Part shown: positions 34,481 through 46,859 of the stretch, in pieces | Layout of the letters: the number at the start of each line of letters is the position of its first letter | Position numbering within the stretch: the stretch's first letter is position 1 | The notes under the pieces: model-generated | What the model saw: the letters and a program-made list of their open reading frames with translations, nothing else | Told to the model about the DNA's origin: nothing | Databases searched by the model: none | Assembly (NCBI GenBank): GCA_013407085.1 | Contig: JACCGJ010003058.1 | Coordinates: 1 to 64,000 of the forward strand | Direction of reading: 5' to 3' | Length of the DNA stretch: 64,000 bases | Origin: Atriophallophorus winterbourni | Taxonomy: Eukaryota; Platyhelminthes; Trematoda; Plagiorchiida; Microphallidae | Translations under genes and position numbers: made by a program

Positions 34481-36324
34481 AATGCATGGAAATATAGATT
34501 TTCCTTTGAAGACTGTGGGTTCGACCCTATCCATATGTGTGTGGGTACATATGATTCCATAGTCTCGACGTGTCATCCAGCACTGGTTTCATAGTTAAGA
34601 TGTTCTCTACCTAACACCGACTCGTGACCATCTTTGTTCATTTTCCCATCAAGCACTGAGATCTGTACGGAATTGTTCTCGGTCATTGATCGATACCATG
34701 ACCAATGCTTTTGTAGATATCTAATAGCAATTTATAGTGAACTCTGTTTGACGCGTATACCTTCTAATTACAAGACGTTTCTTACGTTCTTGTGACACGG
34801 TAGTATGAGTCTAGTTTTGGGAAAGTTCCTTCGTAACAATTTAATAGTTATTTCTCTTTATTCTCTAAAGATAAATGATGCTCCGTTGTTGACATGCTCA
34901 ACAAAATAAAGTTTATTCGAAGCTTATTTTGACTGCTGTTCGATGTTTGCAATCTCAGCTCAAAACATTTTGTTTTCTGGTTCCACTGGCATGGATAATA
35001 TAGGTTAGTTCGATATAGTTTAGGGTGCATTGGTGTAGAAAGAGTATATCGTTTTGCGTCAGCAAACCTCCAGATCTATTTATTAATATTTGATCGAATA
35101 AATTGAATTTTTTATAGCTTTGATCAGGTTGGGTAGCCTCACGGATAATTTTGCATTATTTTTAACAGGGAGCTCTTGTTAAGAACAAAATTGGGCTAAA
35201 TGTGCTCGAATTATATTGTATTTTAAAGAGGCGATTGAATTTTCTAACATAAACATATTCAGCTTTATTTCACAATGTTTCGAAACGTTAATTTGAGGTT
35301 TCGAATAGTGTTATAAGAGCGTATTTGTTGCAATATTCCCCAGTCTTTCGTCTGATCTTTGTATGTTTTTCACAACTTCGTTGTGCATTCAAACAATATT
35401 TTTGTTTTAAAGTATAATATTCTACATGCCTTATTTCACTTTCATTCTGGACATTTTCTTGAGTCTTCTCTAATTTATTTCTGGATTTAAGTTTACATGG
35501 AAAACAGGGCAGTTTTTGAAACACTTGGATCACGATAGTTAGAATAAAAATCAACGTCCAACAGTTGCGGGTTTATTTCAAGTCAGTCAATGCGTGTGGT
35601 GTTTCCAATCTCAACATATATTACGTTATCTAAAAGCCACCTTGAGGGCACCAGTGCTAACCAAGTCAACATCGTTCTCTGTCTTAGACAAAGAAAAAAT
35701 AATCGTCAACATGAAAATACTCCGTGGAAAGCTGCAAATGCCATCTTTTTCAACAAAAAATACTCATCTGTATACATTTTAACCGCGCACACCAATGATG
35801 ATTATACACTTAATGTAGGGCTATTACGATCAAAGTCAAAAAAGCATTCCTACAAACAATAGAAATATTGTATACCAGTTGAGTTGTTAGGCAAAGTTGG
35901 ATAATGCTGGCACAATCAACAGTGAGCCATAGATTTGGTACATTCTACTTGGCTTATACTATATTTTCACAATTACATTCACACCGTAATACTGTTTTGT
36001 TGTAAAGTAATAAAAAATACTATAATTCTTGGAACCTATTCATTAATATCAGCTCACACAAATGTATCCAGGTTAAACCACACGAGTTTCAATGAAAACT
36101 CCTGATTTGCTTGCATGTCCATTACACACGAGAAATATGAGGATTTTTCTTTTAAGCGGGTTGGTTTACACCATCTATATATGTGCGGGCGCATGTGATC
36201 TAACTTGTGGAAGTTTATTAAGTTGAGATGATCATCAACCGAGTGAAAAAGGATGGCGAATTTGAACGAATTAAATTTCGGAAAACTAAAACTCGGTAAA
36301 GTTTGAAATGCACATTTTCGTTTG

Positions 36325-36755
36325 TTGTTGTTGTTGTGGCGTCCGTCGGTCAATGTCGACATGGATGTACATCACAATCGCATGAATTTCATGTTTGCAG
36401 CTTTTTGAATGATTAAACAGTTTCGATTCGGGGCAACAATCTCCCGCAGCGCTGGGCACGATAGTCAGAACTCGTTTGTATTGCATCATTTGCACGCGGC
36501 GCGTGATCTGCGTTGAGCAGCCAAAGAGCTGTATCTGGTCCTCCCCGGCTTGCAGTCGACGCTTTACACAATGCCTCCAAAGTGAGCGGTCAAGAGCAAG
36601 TTCTTCCCAGCTTGCGGGGTCAATGTCAAGAGCTTTCATATCTCTTTTGCAAACATCTTTGTACCCCAAGTGCGGTCTGCCCAATGGTCGACTTCCTAAT
36701 TGCAACTCACCATAGAGTAGATCTTTTGGAATACGACCATTTTCCATTCGTTAGT
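36325..36755 (-). mobile_element. RTE-like LINE 3' fragment
   Basis: Minus strand from 36747: MENGRIPKDLLYGELQLG, RYKDVCKRDMKALDIDP-like, WEELALDRSLWRHCVKRRLQ, then a frameshift before the zinc-finger region, ending in the GTCGAC 3' UTR and a (CAA)n tail at 36325-36340. Same family as 24121-25064, with the Trp codon that is a stop there intact here. Confidence 0.8.
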
Positions 36756-37412
36756 ACATTCGTCTTGTTCATGCGTGATTACAGCTGCGGACTTTATAGC
36801 ATAATTTTCGTCGGAATCTAAATATTTCAGTCGCGCTGTGGAGCGTTGACAGATAAAAAATTTAATCAGTTCTCGTTTCCATTATTAATGGAAAATGAAC
36901 TCGCTTGAATCCTGGAATATATTTTGAAGGTATAGAACAGTATCATATCACATTTTCTTGAAATTCTTGTTCTATACCAACGAAATAATATCGGGAAAAA
37001 AGAAAAGGTCAGTTAATATTGTGATATTTTCATCTCTTCCCATTTATGGCAGAGGAACAATATCACACACACGGCAGGGACGAAAACAGAGAGCGTGAGA
37101 TTTATGGAGTATCCGACATGTGATGAGCATAGAGTAGATGGAAATTCCAAGGCATTATTCTTCCCTGATAATATAATTATAATATTATTATAATAAAATA
37201 TAATAATCATGAACAATCGTTGTATTCCAAATCTCAAATTCCTAATTTGCGCATTGCTAAATATTCTAAATACAATAAAATTAAATAACGTTAATGTTTT
37301 AGACGCAGTTCAATCTACCTAAAGAAAATCACAACTCAATCCAAAGTCTACAATTCTCGAACAGATCTCGATTGATTCGATCTCGAACTGTTGTCGATTG
37401 ATTCGCGTTCGT

Positions 37413-37688
37413 TCAATCAGGGAATGCCGAATCCGATTCGAATGCGTTTGAGTCGGTGCCAGCGCCTGAGTCCACATCCTCTTCATCATTCAATCGATTC
37501 GCATCCGGATTATAGATCACCAGCGGGTTTGCCTCGGGCAAGTTATTAGGAGGTGGATAACACCTTAATTGATAGTCAGCTGCGTGTGGCAAATGAAACA
37601 TGAGTTCGTTCGACGGATTATTCATTGAGTTCGTCAATTCATATTGAAGCCACGCTTGCAATAACGAAGAGAACACCGTGGGAGACAT
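37413..37688 (-). CDS. Muscleblind-like exon 3 (C-terminus)
   Basis: Starts after GTCATGTTTCAG with MSPTVFSSLLQAWLQYEL and ends DEEDVDSGAGTDSNAF...FPD, TGA at 37413. It is acidic at the end. It joins the previous exon's NLQPF in phase 0. Confidence 0.78.
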   Translation of the reverse strand: MSPTVFSSLLQAWLQYELTNSMNNPSNELMFHLPHAADYQLRCYPPPNNLPEANPLVIYNPDANRLNDEEDVDSGAGTDSNAFESDSAFPD

Positions 37689-40600
37689 CTGAAACATGAC
37701 AACAAACAAACCAGAATTTATGGTAAAGATGCTGAGGTGAAAATATTTAAAGGCAGTGAAAATGGTTGTGTTTGCAAGAAATAAATAAGTTGAATAATTA
37801 ATAACGCAACAGAGGGCCACTAAACGGAAGCGTAAAATATACAATTATCGACTAAAATCATTTCTGGATTCCACCGTTCTATTAATTAGACGCATTGCGC
37901 ACTAGGTTTACCGATTTTCCATACAGCGCTTTAAATAATTTTTATCATCTTTCTCAACGTACCTTAGACACACAACGTACCAAATTCAACAAATGAGCTT
38001 TGTTACTGCTTCGATGGAATGTGTTTTTAGACGTTTAGTAGCTATATTTAGCCAAATATGTGACTATATTTTTTGTCAAATGGTACAGACTCATTGTGTG
38101 CATCGCTAGAGAAAAATTTGTGTACCTCATCATAAGGATCTTGTGGAAATGGTGTACACCGTGGTCGTCAGTTTCGTTTCCAGGTTCAACATTTCATTAG
38201 CAAATATTCCAACGAACTTCGAAAGCAGATTCGTTAAAAATGTCATCTAGCCTGATGACGAAGTTTCGAAGAACAATTGCACAATCTTGATGATTATCAT
38301 CGGAACTATCATGTTCGTATTTGGTGAGAAATACAAAGCTTCTCCATAAAATCTAAAGAATACCCAAAGTTCCTCCCGTATAATAATTCCACTTGCCAAT
38401 CATTACATTCGATAATATCCGATTATTATATGTGAATATTTCCGAAAGCTTCGTAGGCTGGAGATAAGCGATGTCAAACCTAAGAGAATTAAGTTACCAT
38501 TATACATTACGAAAACGTTTGTTAACAACACATTATCAATCAGAATGATAAGATGAGTAAATAAAATTTACAGCGATACACAACAAAGAACGAATTGAAA
38601 AAACCTACAAACTGACAGAAAAAGATAAATCCCATGTATAACATTGACCCAATGGACTGAAAATTATTTTTAACAAAATAAACCGGTAGATTCGCCAACA
38701 AGTGTGTTTCTCGAATTTACAGACTTTATTCCAACTACAAATTGTTAAGATTATTGTCGGAAGAAGACGTTTACTTAGTCCTACTGATTAGCTATTTCAT
38801 TTATAATTATTTTCAACTGAAAGATAGAGAAAGGCAAGAGAAAACATTAACTCACAAATGGTTGCAAATTTGATTGCAATAAAGAATATGGAAGAAAATT
38901 GCCCAAATTTCCGGCGAATGATAGCTGATTGTTGAAATAAATGTTGCAATTCTGATTCCCGAAAGCGACTTGCTGCGCTAGCGGGAGAAGCAATTGTTGC
39001 TGCAACGATTGCAGCGCTTGTATCGCTGAGTACTGCATGTAGGGGTTCGTCGAAGCGGACATCATTGCGGACATATTGTTACTTGCGTTAATGGCCATCA
39101 TGAGTTCCGCACCAACAGTGTTGCTTGGGAAAACTCGTGGAGTTTCGAATAGTTTTAACTGCTGGATGGCTGCCAAGTTTTTGTTCTGCATGAGGGCATT
39201 TCTTGCCGCATTGGCTTGCGCAGCGTGTAGAAGCGAAGCGAGCGTATCGTTTTCACGTGAATTTGCACAACTAGGTGCTGAGGTGGAAGAATTGCTATCT
39301 GACCACCTATCCTTGACATACTGAGCATGGCGTTTAGCCACGATAAGGTCTCTAATTTGTTTTGGTGGATGGAAAAAGTTACATCCCGATCGAGTGCATC
39401 GTTCCTGTGTACCGAGAGACAATGATTTTTGTAACTGATGAAATGATGAGCAAACAATTTATTAAAAAATAACATTTTAAATCGTTGAATTTTAATTTTA
39501 ATTTTACCGACATCAATTTAAGTTAACACGATTTATGTTATTTACCAGTCAACTCACCTAATGTCACATATATACATGAAATGTTTTTGAACGAAAACAC
39601 ATTCAACTTTGATACGGATTGAAGCAAAAGTGTTAATACCGTGTAATTATGGCTAACGTATTTAAAACGTAAAAACCAGCAATTTATATGCGATTTTTTC
39701 TCATATCCCACTCACTTACGATACTTTTGTGGCTGTACACCGCCATTTGGTTAAGATAGTGAGATTAATTGTATAAAATCTTCAAAAGCTGAGAAAAAAT
39801 AGTTGAACATGGCAGCCAATGATAGATATGGATCGTAGTTCCTGTGTATTTTACAGTATATGATTAAGTTTATTCAATAATTTGCGAGCATACCATTGAA
39901 CTTAAGGTAAATTAAGCTTATTTTCTAAGAGAACATACGAAAATATATATCTGTATTTAGATGCGTTTCCATCACACATACACCCAAATACCAGTTGCAT
40001 CCTGTTTGCCCTCAGGATCTTGATCTGCATGCCTTTAGACCGTGGAAAGTGGTAAACAGGTTGTACTTATAAGCCACTGTTCAATAGGGTTGGTATAACA
40101 AATCAGTTCAAGCAAATATGCTCATACACATGTACATGTGTGTAAACCTAGAATAATGAACAGCCATACTTTAATGACTTTCTATCACACTCACCACACG
40201 ACTGGCTTCGTGCTGTTTGCACTCATCATATAGGGTCGGTACGATCAGGTTCCTCATGACTTGAAACAGTGGAGCAACAGTAAACATGTGCTTGAAAGGG
40301 CTAATCATGCCAGCCTTATAAAACGGTGACTTCAAAATTTGACATTACTATCATTCATGAAAACCTTCTTATCTGATTTTAAATCTTGCGATTTTAATCG
40401 TAGATTGTATGTCAAGTTATTTCTTGTTCGGAAACACAACGACCCGATACAACTAAGTTCTAGATGCTCGGCAGTTCCACCGATTCTTTCTAAATGACAC
40501 CAAAAACATTTCACCAGTAATATGAAACATTGTTAAGTATTCAACAAAATTTGGAAAAAAAATAAATCTATCCACCATCAACAACAAGCCATTGGCATAT

Positions 40601-40930
40601 TATGTATGTAGGCCCATCACCTTAGAAATGTTGAAATGTCTCCTCGTAAGCCAAACTCACGCGCACTAATCCCATTGAATCAAAGCAAACTCTGACTTCT
40701 CCCTCGGGGGTTATGGGAACGTGGCCGTCACGTCTCACATGTGCCAACGTACAAATGGATGCGTTCTGCTCGGTGCCAGCGTCGTTGATCGAAGCACACG
40801 TACCGTTGACCAGAAATACTGGGCACACGGGCCATCGACACCAATCTGGCTTGCGCCTTCTCGAAGGGTTACGGCTTCTGTTGTGGTTGTCGCTGTTTTC
40901 GGAGTGATTGTGATTATTGTTGTGCTCCAT
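37413..40930 (-). CDS. Muscleblind-like CCCH zinc-finger RNA-binding protein, three exons
   Basis: Muscleblind proteins bind YGCY-type RNA and control alternative splicing and mRNA localisation. Joined minus-strand exons (40930-40661, 39404-38856, 37688-37413), all in phase 0, give about 364 residues. The first contains CCCH finger 1 (CPVFLVNGTC ... CTLAH) and GEVRVCFDS, like muscleblind's GRVIACFDS. The second begins ERCTRSGCNFFHPPKQIRDL, matching GRCSRENCKYLHPPPHLK. Finger spacings are unusual (C-x8-C-x14-C-x3-H, then C-x10-C-x4-C-x3-H, against x7-x6-x3 and x7-x4-x3). The rest is Gln/Asn/Ala-rich with an acidic tail. Only one finger pair is seen; vertebrate proteins have two. Upstream exons cannot be ruled out. 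Confidence 0.8.
38856..39404 (-). CDS. Muscleblind-like exon 2 (second CCCH finger and Gln/Ala-rich region)
   Basis: 183 codons between CTCGGTACACAG and a GTGAGT donor. It begins ERCTRSGCNFFHPPKQ, completing the second finger with the previous exon's CFDSMGL. A long low-complexity stretch follows (IQALQSLQQQLLLPLAQQV) with several Met and Asn runs. Confidence 0.85.
39990..40030 (-). repeat. Degenerate hammerhead-like repeat
   Basis: Minus strand: CUGAGG, GCAAACAGGAUGCAACUGGUA. The AAACA loop and the downstream GTATGTGTGATGG end are kept, while the core is lost. Confidence 0.4.
40207..40255 (-). repeat. Hammerhead-ribozyme-like repeat
   Basis: Minus strand: UAUAUGAUGA, stem II GUGC-AAACA-GCAC (perfect), then GAAGCC. 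UGAUGA is intact with C3 replaced by A, and GAAA is changed to GAAG. This copy gives the clearest stem II of the GUGC type. Confidence 0.55.
40661..40930 (-). CDS. Muscleblind-like exon 1 (first CCCH finger)
   Basis: The ATG at 40930 opens MEHNNNHNHSENSDNHNRSR, Asn/His-rich, then RRRKPDWCRWPVCPVFLVNG. The frame is open further upstream, and a 3' splice-site-like AATTTAG lies at about 40949, so the start may be upstream. The donor is GTGAGT at 40660. A second possible donor (GTGCGC) lies 6 nt earlier in the same phase. Confidence 0.72.
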
Positions 40931-41219
40931 ATTATGACCAGTTTCTAAATTCCAAGCGAGAAAACATAAAAACAGCTGTTTAATGAGCAGGTCAAATTGG
41001 ATGAGGGACTTAAGAAAGGCATAATACGATACATTTTGGCATTTATGATATAACGATACCTAGGTTCAAGCGGTTCAAAGTGATTCAAAGTGATCCAAAG
41101 TTTTAATGGTTTAAAAAGCATTTCGCTTAACAATAACCATAGGATGGAGTTACGAGGTATATACAATAAAAAAATGAACAGCGAAGCTCATGTAGTGTAA
41201 ATCGTGTCAAAATTTGGGT

Positions 41220-41860
41220 TTTCTCTCAAGTATTTGCCAAATTAGCTTTAAAAATATCCAGGTTGGCTGAGTGTGTAACAGTGGAGGGGAGGGTGTTACA
41301 TGTGAAACTTACACGTGCAGCATACGAATATCGTCGATAGTTCAGTCTTGATGTGGGAATAAGCACTGTAAGTTCATGTTTCCGACTGGCACGGGGTGGC
41401 GAGCGTGTAAAAAGTTTGGACAAGGGATGTTGAACATCAGTAAAAGGTCACCTCTTAGTCGACGACAGCAAAAGTCGAAAAGATTGAGACTCCTCAAACG
41501 TTCTTTATATGGTTTAGCAGATAGTCCGGATACAAGCTTTGCGGTTCGGTGGTAAATATGCTGCAGAGGATTGATGTCTTTCTGAATCCAGGGTGACCAA
41601 GCCTGAACAGCTTACTCCATCGCTGGCCTCAGATAGGTTTTCATGATACGGGGCACCGACTGATTCGTGAATCTGCCGAAAATTCGTTTTAATAACGCCA
41701 AGACTTGTGACGCCTTTTTGTATAACGCTTTGAACTGCAGCGAAGTTTTCAGACTTGAACTGGTCCAAACACCCAAATCCTTCTCCTTATTTGTCCAGAC
41801 GAGTTGGCGGTGTAATATACTTAATGATATAACATGCTTTCAACATTTTGAGAAAAGATC
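41220..41860 (-). mobile_element. CR1-like LINE C-terminal fragment
   Basis: Minus strand with frameshifts: SENFAAVQSVIQKG, VPRIMKTYLRPAME, VQAWSPWIQKDINPLQHIYHR, KLVSGLSAKPYKERLRSLNL, then RRLRGDLLLMFNI. This is the post-reverse-transcriptase domain of a CR1/Jockey element. Confidence 0.78.
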
Positions 41861-43597
41861 TGTACGAAATACTTCCAGAAATTTGGCATAAAATGTACAA
41901 TTGTTCAAGCCGGTGCTTATCTTCAGTTTCATTAGCATGGAGGTGTATATGCTATGTGTTCAGATTCACTCAAGTTTGCCCTAAGCTAATGCAACTATTT
42001 TCTCAATAATTGAGTGTACCCTTCTACACTTAAAATGTTAAGAATCTTGGTTAAGCACATTTTCATAAATGCGCAACCAGGATTCAAATTCGGGATTCGA
42101 AACCGAGCCATCCGGTTCCAATTAGCTTTCGTTGCTTTGCACTCTTTCGTGATACTTGGAACACAGCTCTGAGGTGATGTATCGTTTGCCTATGGGAAAC
42201 AGTAAATCACATGTGATTGTCTATTTGGCCGTTGAATGAAGAGCGGAAACCTGTAATAATGTGTTCGATTTCTTGTAATCAGTGGCAACAGCTAAGCACG
42301 TTTCTAGCTATCAAGCCAAAGACCAAAGCATATTCCTCTGCAACAGGATTTGTCTAACCATTTATCTGTGAAATACACCGAGCTGATCTGCATGTTTTTT
42401 TTGCTCAAAACTTTAAATAATATTCAAAATACTGATTCGTAATCAGACTGCAAGCGATCACTTATAAATATTTTCATTGTTCCAATCATGCGCCACTCTT
42501 AGATGGAAGGTTTTCGTTTCACAAAAAAGGTTTAAATTGACTTAGAATTCCAGAAAATCTAGCAATTTGCCAATACCCAAACAAGAATACTGTTTAATAT
42601 AAAATTCATGTATTGGTTTCGTATATTTTAACAATTTTACCCCGCATAACCTTCGTAAACATAGAAGCATACTTGAAATCAATTAGATTTGACTGTTACA
42701 CATCAGTGCACGAAAAACCGACGGCAAAAGTACCAAAAATAATTTTGCGAATTGAACTGACTCACCCATGATAAACTAAATCACAGCGAGGTTATAAATG
42801 CAACATTAGCAGTCGAACTAGATTTATATAACAGATTTGCTGTGCGATTGACCGGTTCCAGGCGTGACCTGAAACCGTCTGATATAGATCAGCTAATGTT
42901 CAACCACAATGTAACTGTGGTTTAGTTGAGCTCTGTGATAAGGTTTGCAACACGTTTTTTCACTTTGAACGATTTTCAACCATTCGTGCCTCCACTTCAA
43001 ATACAGGTCATTTTTTTGTTCAATCAATGCCGTTGCATGGATTGTAGTTTTATGGTTACAAACGTGATGTTTATTTGTCAGTTAAATACAGCCCTTTGGT
43101 TGAAATTTGGCTGGATTTAACCGTGTTCCTCCTGTTATTGTTTTGTTGAAGCGATGTCACACCGAAAGCCAAAACCCCGCGAAAATCTCGTCGCAACAGA
43201 TACCCAGATAGTGTCTGATAATGTTTGTTTGGGCGGCTATTTCGGTGTCCTAAACATTGAATCGTAATTTTCTATTATAAAAATGAGGTTACCGGTATAG
43301 GCATGATTTTCTAATCACTATTTGGTCATGAAATTATATTTTCAGATTAGTTATTAACTAAGAAAAAGCAGAAAGAAGCAGAAAATGAATTTTTAGTGTA
43401 CACGTATTTTCAGTAATGAACTTTATTTGATCAAACTACCAGAATTCTAAATGTTCTAATCGCAGAACCATAAAAGTTCACAAGATCTCTATTTATTTCC
43501 ATGCGTAGTGTTCGTTCATTATTTTCCACATCTCTTATAAAACGAAATTATGATTTGCGTTTTGCAGAAGTTATATTTCAATCTCTATCTCTATTTT
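41861..43597. other. Intergenic, nothing recognised
   Basis: No domain-bearing frame or repeat stood out. A GGTTTCGAATCCC-like B box near 42090 (minus) is isolated. Confidence 0.4.
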
Positions 43598-44032
43598 CAT
43601 GTCTACAGAATGGAAAATGGTCGTATTCAGAAAGATCTACTCTATGGTGTCTTGCATTTAGTTACTCGACCATTGGGCAGACCGCACTTGCGGTACAAAG
43701 ACGTTTGCAAAGAGACATGAAAGCTCTTGTCATTGACCACACGAGTTGGGAAGAACTTACTCTTGACCGCTCACATTGGAGGCATTATGTAAAGAGTCGT
43801 CTGCAAGCTGGGGAGGAGCAGATACAGCTCTTGGCTGCGGAACGCAGATCACGCCGCCGGCGTGCAACTGATGCAATACAACCGAGTTCTGACTATCGTT
43901 GCCATCACTGCGGGAGAGATCGTTTCTCATGAATCGGACTGTTTAGTCATTCAAAAAGCTGTAGAACATGAAAATTCATGCGATTTTGATGTACATCCAT
44001 GGTCGACATCGACCGAAGGAGGCCAACAACAT
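43598..44032 (+). mobile_element. RTE-like LINE 3' fragment
   Basis: Begins HVYRMENGRIQKDLLYG in one frame, shifts, then MKALVIDHTSWEELTLDRSH, QAGEEQIQLLAAERRSRRRR and CHHCGRD. It ends with GTACATCCATGGTCGACATC and GGCCAACAAC. Same family as 24121-25064. Confidence 0.8.
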
Positions 44033-44499
44033 TGAAATTTATACGACAATACTTACGATGTGGGTCGCGATTTTTCCCTAAAACGTAAGTCACGTGAACA
44101 TTTAACAAATTTGTTTGGATTTTATTCAGTTAACTTCTCAAGTTGGATCTGATGTCCATGGTTATTGATTTTGCATAAATTAGTAAAGTGACCACAAACT
44201 GAGCATCTTTTCAACGGGAATTTATTCAACTTATTGCACATTGAGAATCGGAATTGATTAGAAATGACCTAATGATTCTGTCAATGCGTTGTGGGCTAAG
44301 CACACTGCAGTACGTGCTGATTGTTTGGTCAATAAAATCGAATATTTGTATTTTGTTGGATTATTCAGTCAAAGTCCGCCACGGATTAGTATCGCATGAA
44401 GCTTTCCTTTTCTTTAACACTTCAAATAAAAATGCGTTCGATTTAGAAATATTTAGCAGGTTGTGGGAAAAAGTGATTGGAAGTACTCCGCTGATCGAT

Positions 44500-44700
44500 T
44501 GAAAATCCATGCGGTGGGTGTGACCTTCGTCCGGCAGCCGAGATCAGTATCTGCACTTCATCATCTTGGTAATGACGCTGTTCTCCTTGGCTCCAAAGTG
44601 GGCGGTCAAGAGCAATCACTTTCCGACTCACGTGATCAATGTTAAGAGCTTTACTATGTTATTTGCAAACGCCTTTGTAACGCGAGTGCGATATATATAA
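44500..44700 (-). mobile_element. RTE-like LINE tail, degenerate
   Basis: Minus strand: KALNIDHVSRKVIALDRPLW, then DDEVQILISAAGRRS. This matches the WEELALDRSHWRHCVKSRL...EEQIQLLAAERRS part of the family. Confidence 0.65.
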
Positions 44701-45599
44701 TGAAACTATTATTCATTATCTGAGGTTTAAATTGTGTTAATACTATATTGAACTCATTTTTCTCTTCATTTTAAATAACTAGCAACTTCTATTTGATTTA
44801 TCCTGTTGACGAACCCTTTCGTAACACCAGTGCCAAATTGACGTAATCTTGATGAGAAATCGCATTTCAAAGGCGATCCGATTCAATCATTCACCTTGCG
44901 CCTCCAGCAATGACGCGTGTTTAATGACAATCAGAATAGGCCTCGCATCTAGAGCTTTTCTTCTTTTCATCGCCCTATTACCATCATCAGAGACGGACAA
45001 ACGATCAGATCAGGCCAGACTTACGATCATTTGAATCGGTGAGATTTTCATCAGATTGAATCAGTTTATCTACAACCGATGTATTCGCTCATTTAAAGAT
45101 TGCATCAACTGCTTCGGATTTGTTGATCAATGTGATTTCTAGTATATGTGTGCTAATAAACTTGGGCTTTTTCGTCTATTGGAATGTAAATATTGCAAGA
45201 TCTCTTAACTACAATTGAAAGTTAAATCTTTAAAAAAAACCCTACATGTCACCTGTTTTTTTCTTTATGTTGGGTAATGCCTAAAGTATTTTCATCATTG
45301 TACATACCTACATAGCAAATAATATAGTCGTTATATATAACGCTCCAAATCCCCTGCACCCAGAATCAGGTGAAAGTAACTTTGGGGTTCTGTGATCCGA
45401 TTACAATATCATGAAGGTTATTCTTCCTAACGCTGATTTACATCTACGTGCTATTCAATTACGAATGAATTATATTAGAGTTGTAAGTTATTATTTGGAA
45501 TAATCAGTGAGAGCTTCATCTTAGACAAAACAATAAAGGTTTTCGAACGTCCCTTCCTTTGGTTTGTTTTCTAAAGAAACTCGGTGCGAATCACAAATG

Positions 45600-45970
45600 G
45601 CTCCCGGCAGTTTGCCGTCATCGATGAGGACAAAATGATTTAATTGGGTAACATAGAATAGAATGGGAAGTAACTAAACTAATGTGTACATGGATTCCTG
45701 TGTTATTTATATTGGCTCACCCATATTTTGGATGACCGATCCACACAGTGGATCTAAATCGGCCGATCAAAACTATCGAAATGACCACTTTTTATGTGGC
45801 GAACAATGCTAAAACTAGACATTTCGTTCTATTTAATAGACCATCCAAACTTTGTCTGTGCCAAACTGATCAAGAGATCAAGAGTGGAAAAGTGTTCCAC
45901 TGTATCAAGACGCAAGAATACTATTCCTATTTACACTAATTGATGACGGCAAACAGCCGGAAAACGATTG
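45600..45970. repeat. Inverted pair of hammerhead-like repeats
   Basis: At 45600-45635 (minus) UCGAUGA, CGGC-AAACU-GCCG, GGAGCC. At 45930-45970 (plus) UUGAUGA, CGGC-AAACA-GCCG, GAAAAC. Both keep a fully paired 4-bp stem II. The two motifs face away from each other 310 bp apart. Confidence 0.55.
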
Positions 45971-46859
45971 TATTTTGTATGTGTATTTTGTAAGTGTGAA
46001 GTACTTAAACGGGTCATTTCCATTGTTTCCATCAGTTGACTTAGATCTATTGTGCGTTACCTAATTCAAAATTTGGTCTTATCAATCTAATGAACAGTGG
46101 CATCCGAGTAACACGTTGTTGCACCTATTTCTTATTTACGATATCACCTTAAGGATCCGTGTTTGTATTCGGTCATATTTAGATAAGGATATTATTTACA
46201 TATCAGTAATCTGTAATGGAAGTAAAACAACAATAATTTGTCTCTGATCATTCCTTTAAGATCAAATATAGCCACTAGTGTTTTGGGATTTGAAATCCCC
46301 TAGTTTACCAGGACGATAATTTTGGAATATGAACAACGATTACTTGGGGTCAAGGGTCTTGAAGCTGCAATCACTCACGACATTTTTTGTGATTTTGGGA
46401 AAGATATTGTTTAGTTATACACGGAGGGGATGCATTATAAGAGCTAAAGTGGTTAATCAGATGCTAGATAAGACAAACGAATTTGGAGCATTTGCAAGAG
46501 GTGAGCACATCTACGAATATAAGCCAGCTATAAACCATGTGCAGCACCGCTTGAAGACAAATAATTAATAAATCATGAGGGTATTTTCACAGAGTTACAG
46601 CAATGCTTTCTGTTTGGGTACGAAGGGCATATGAGTCTGCAAAGTTCCGGGTATTCAAGGATTAAATTTTTCATGGTTAAAAAACGCACAAATCAAAACA
46701 CCACCGAATTACTGTGAGTGAAAATGTAAAAAATAATATATAACCAGCATATCGAATACATGGATTGTTGGAGAGTTCACCACATTTTGAGGTAGGGAAT
46801 AAGAGAAAAATTTGGCTCGCACGGCATTGGCAATGAAAACGCTAAATTTCAGTTTAGAA

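Larger units (their letters stand above)
33900..37412. other. Intergenic
   Basis: Contains a degenerate hammerhead-like repeat (34428-34480) and an RTE-like LINE tail (36325-36755). No host gene was recognised. Confidence 0.45.
39405..40660 (-). other. Muscleblind-like intron 1 (1256 bp)
   Basis: Contains two hammerhead-like repeats in direct orientation (39990-40030 and 40207-40255). Nothing else was recognised. Confidence 0.75.

Noticed and set aside
37080..37240. Short frame with ATTATAATATTATTATAATA tract
   Set aside because: Low-complexity AT repeat only.
42060..42130. tRNA-like B box (GGTTTCGAATCCC) on the minus strand
   Set aside because: No A box or cloverleaf could be placed upstream, and the box has an extra base.
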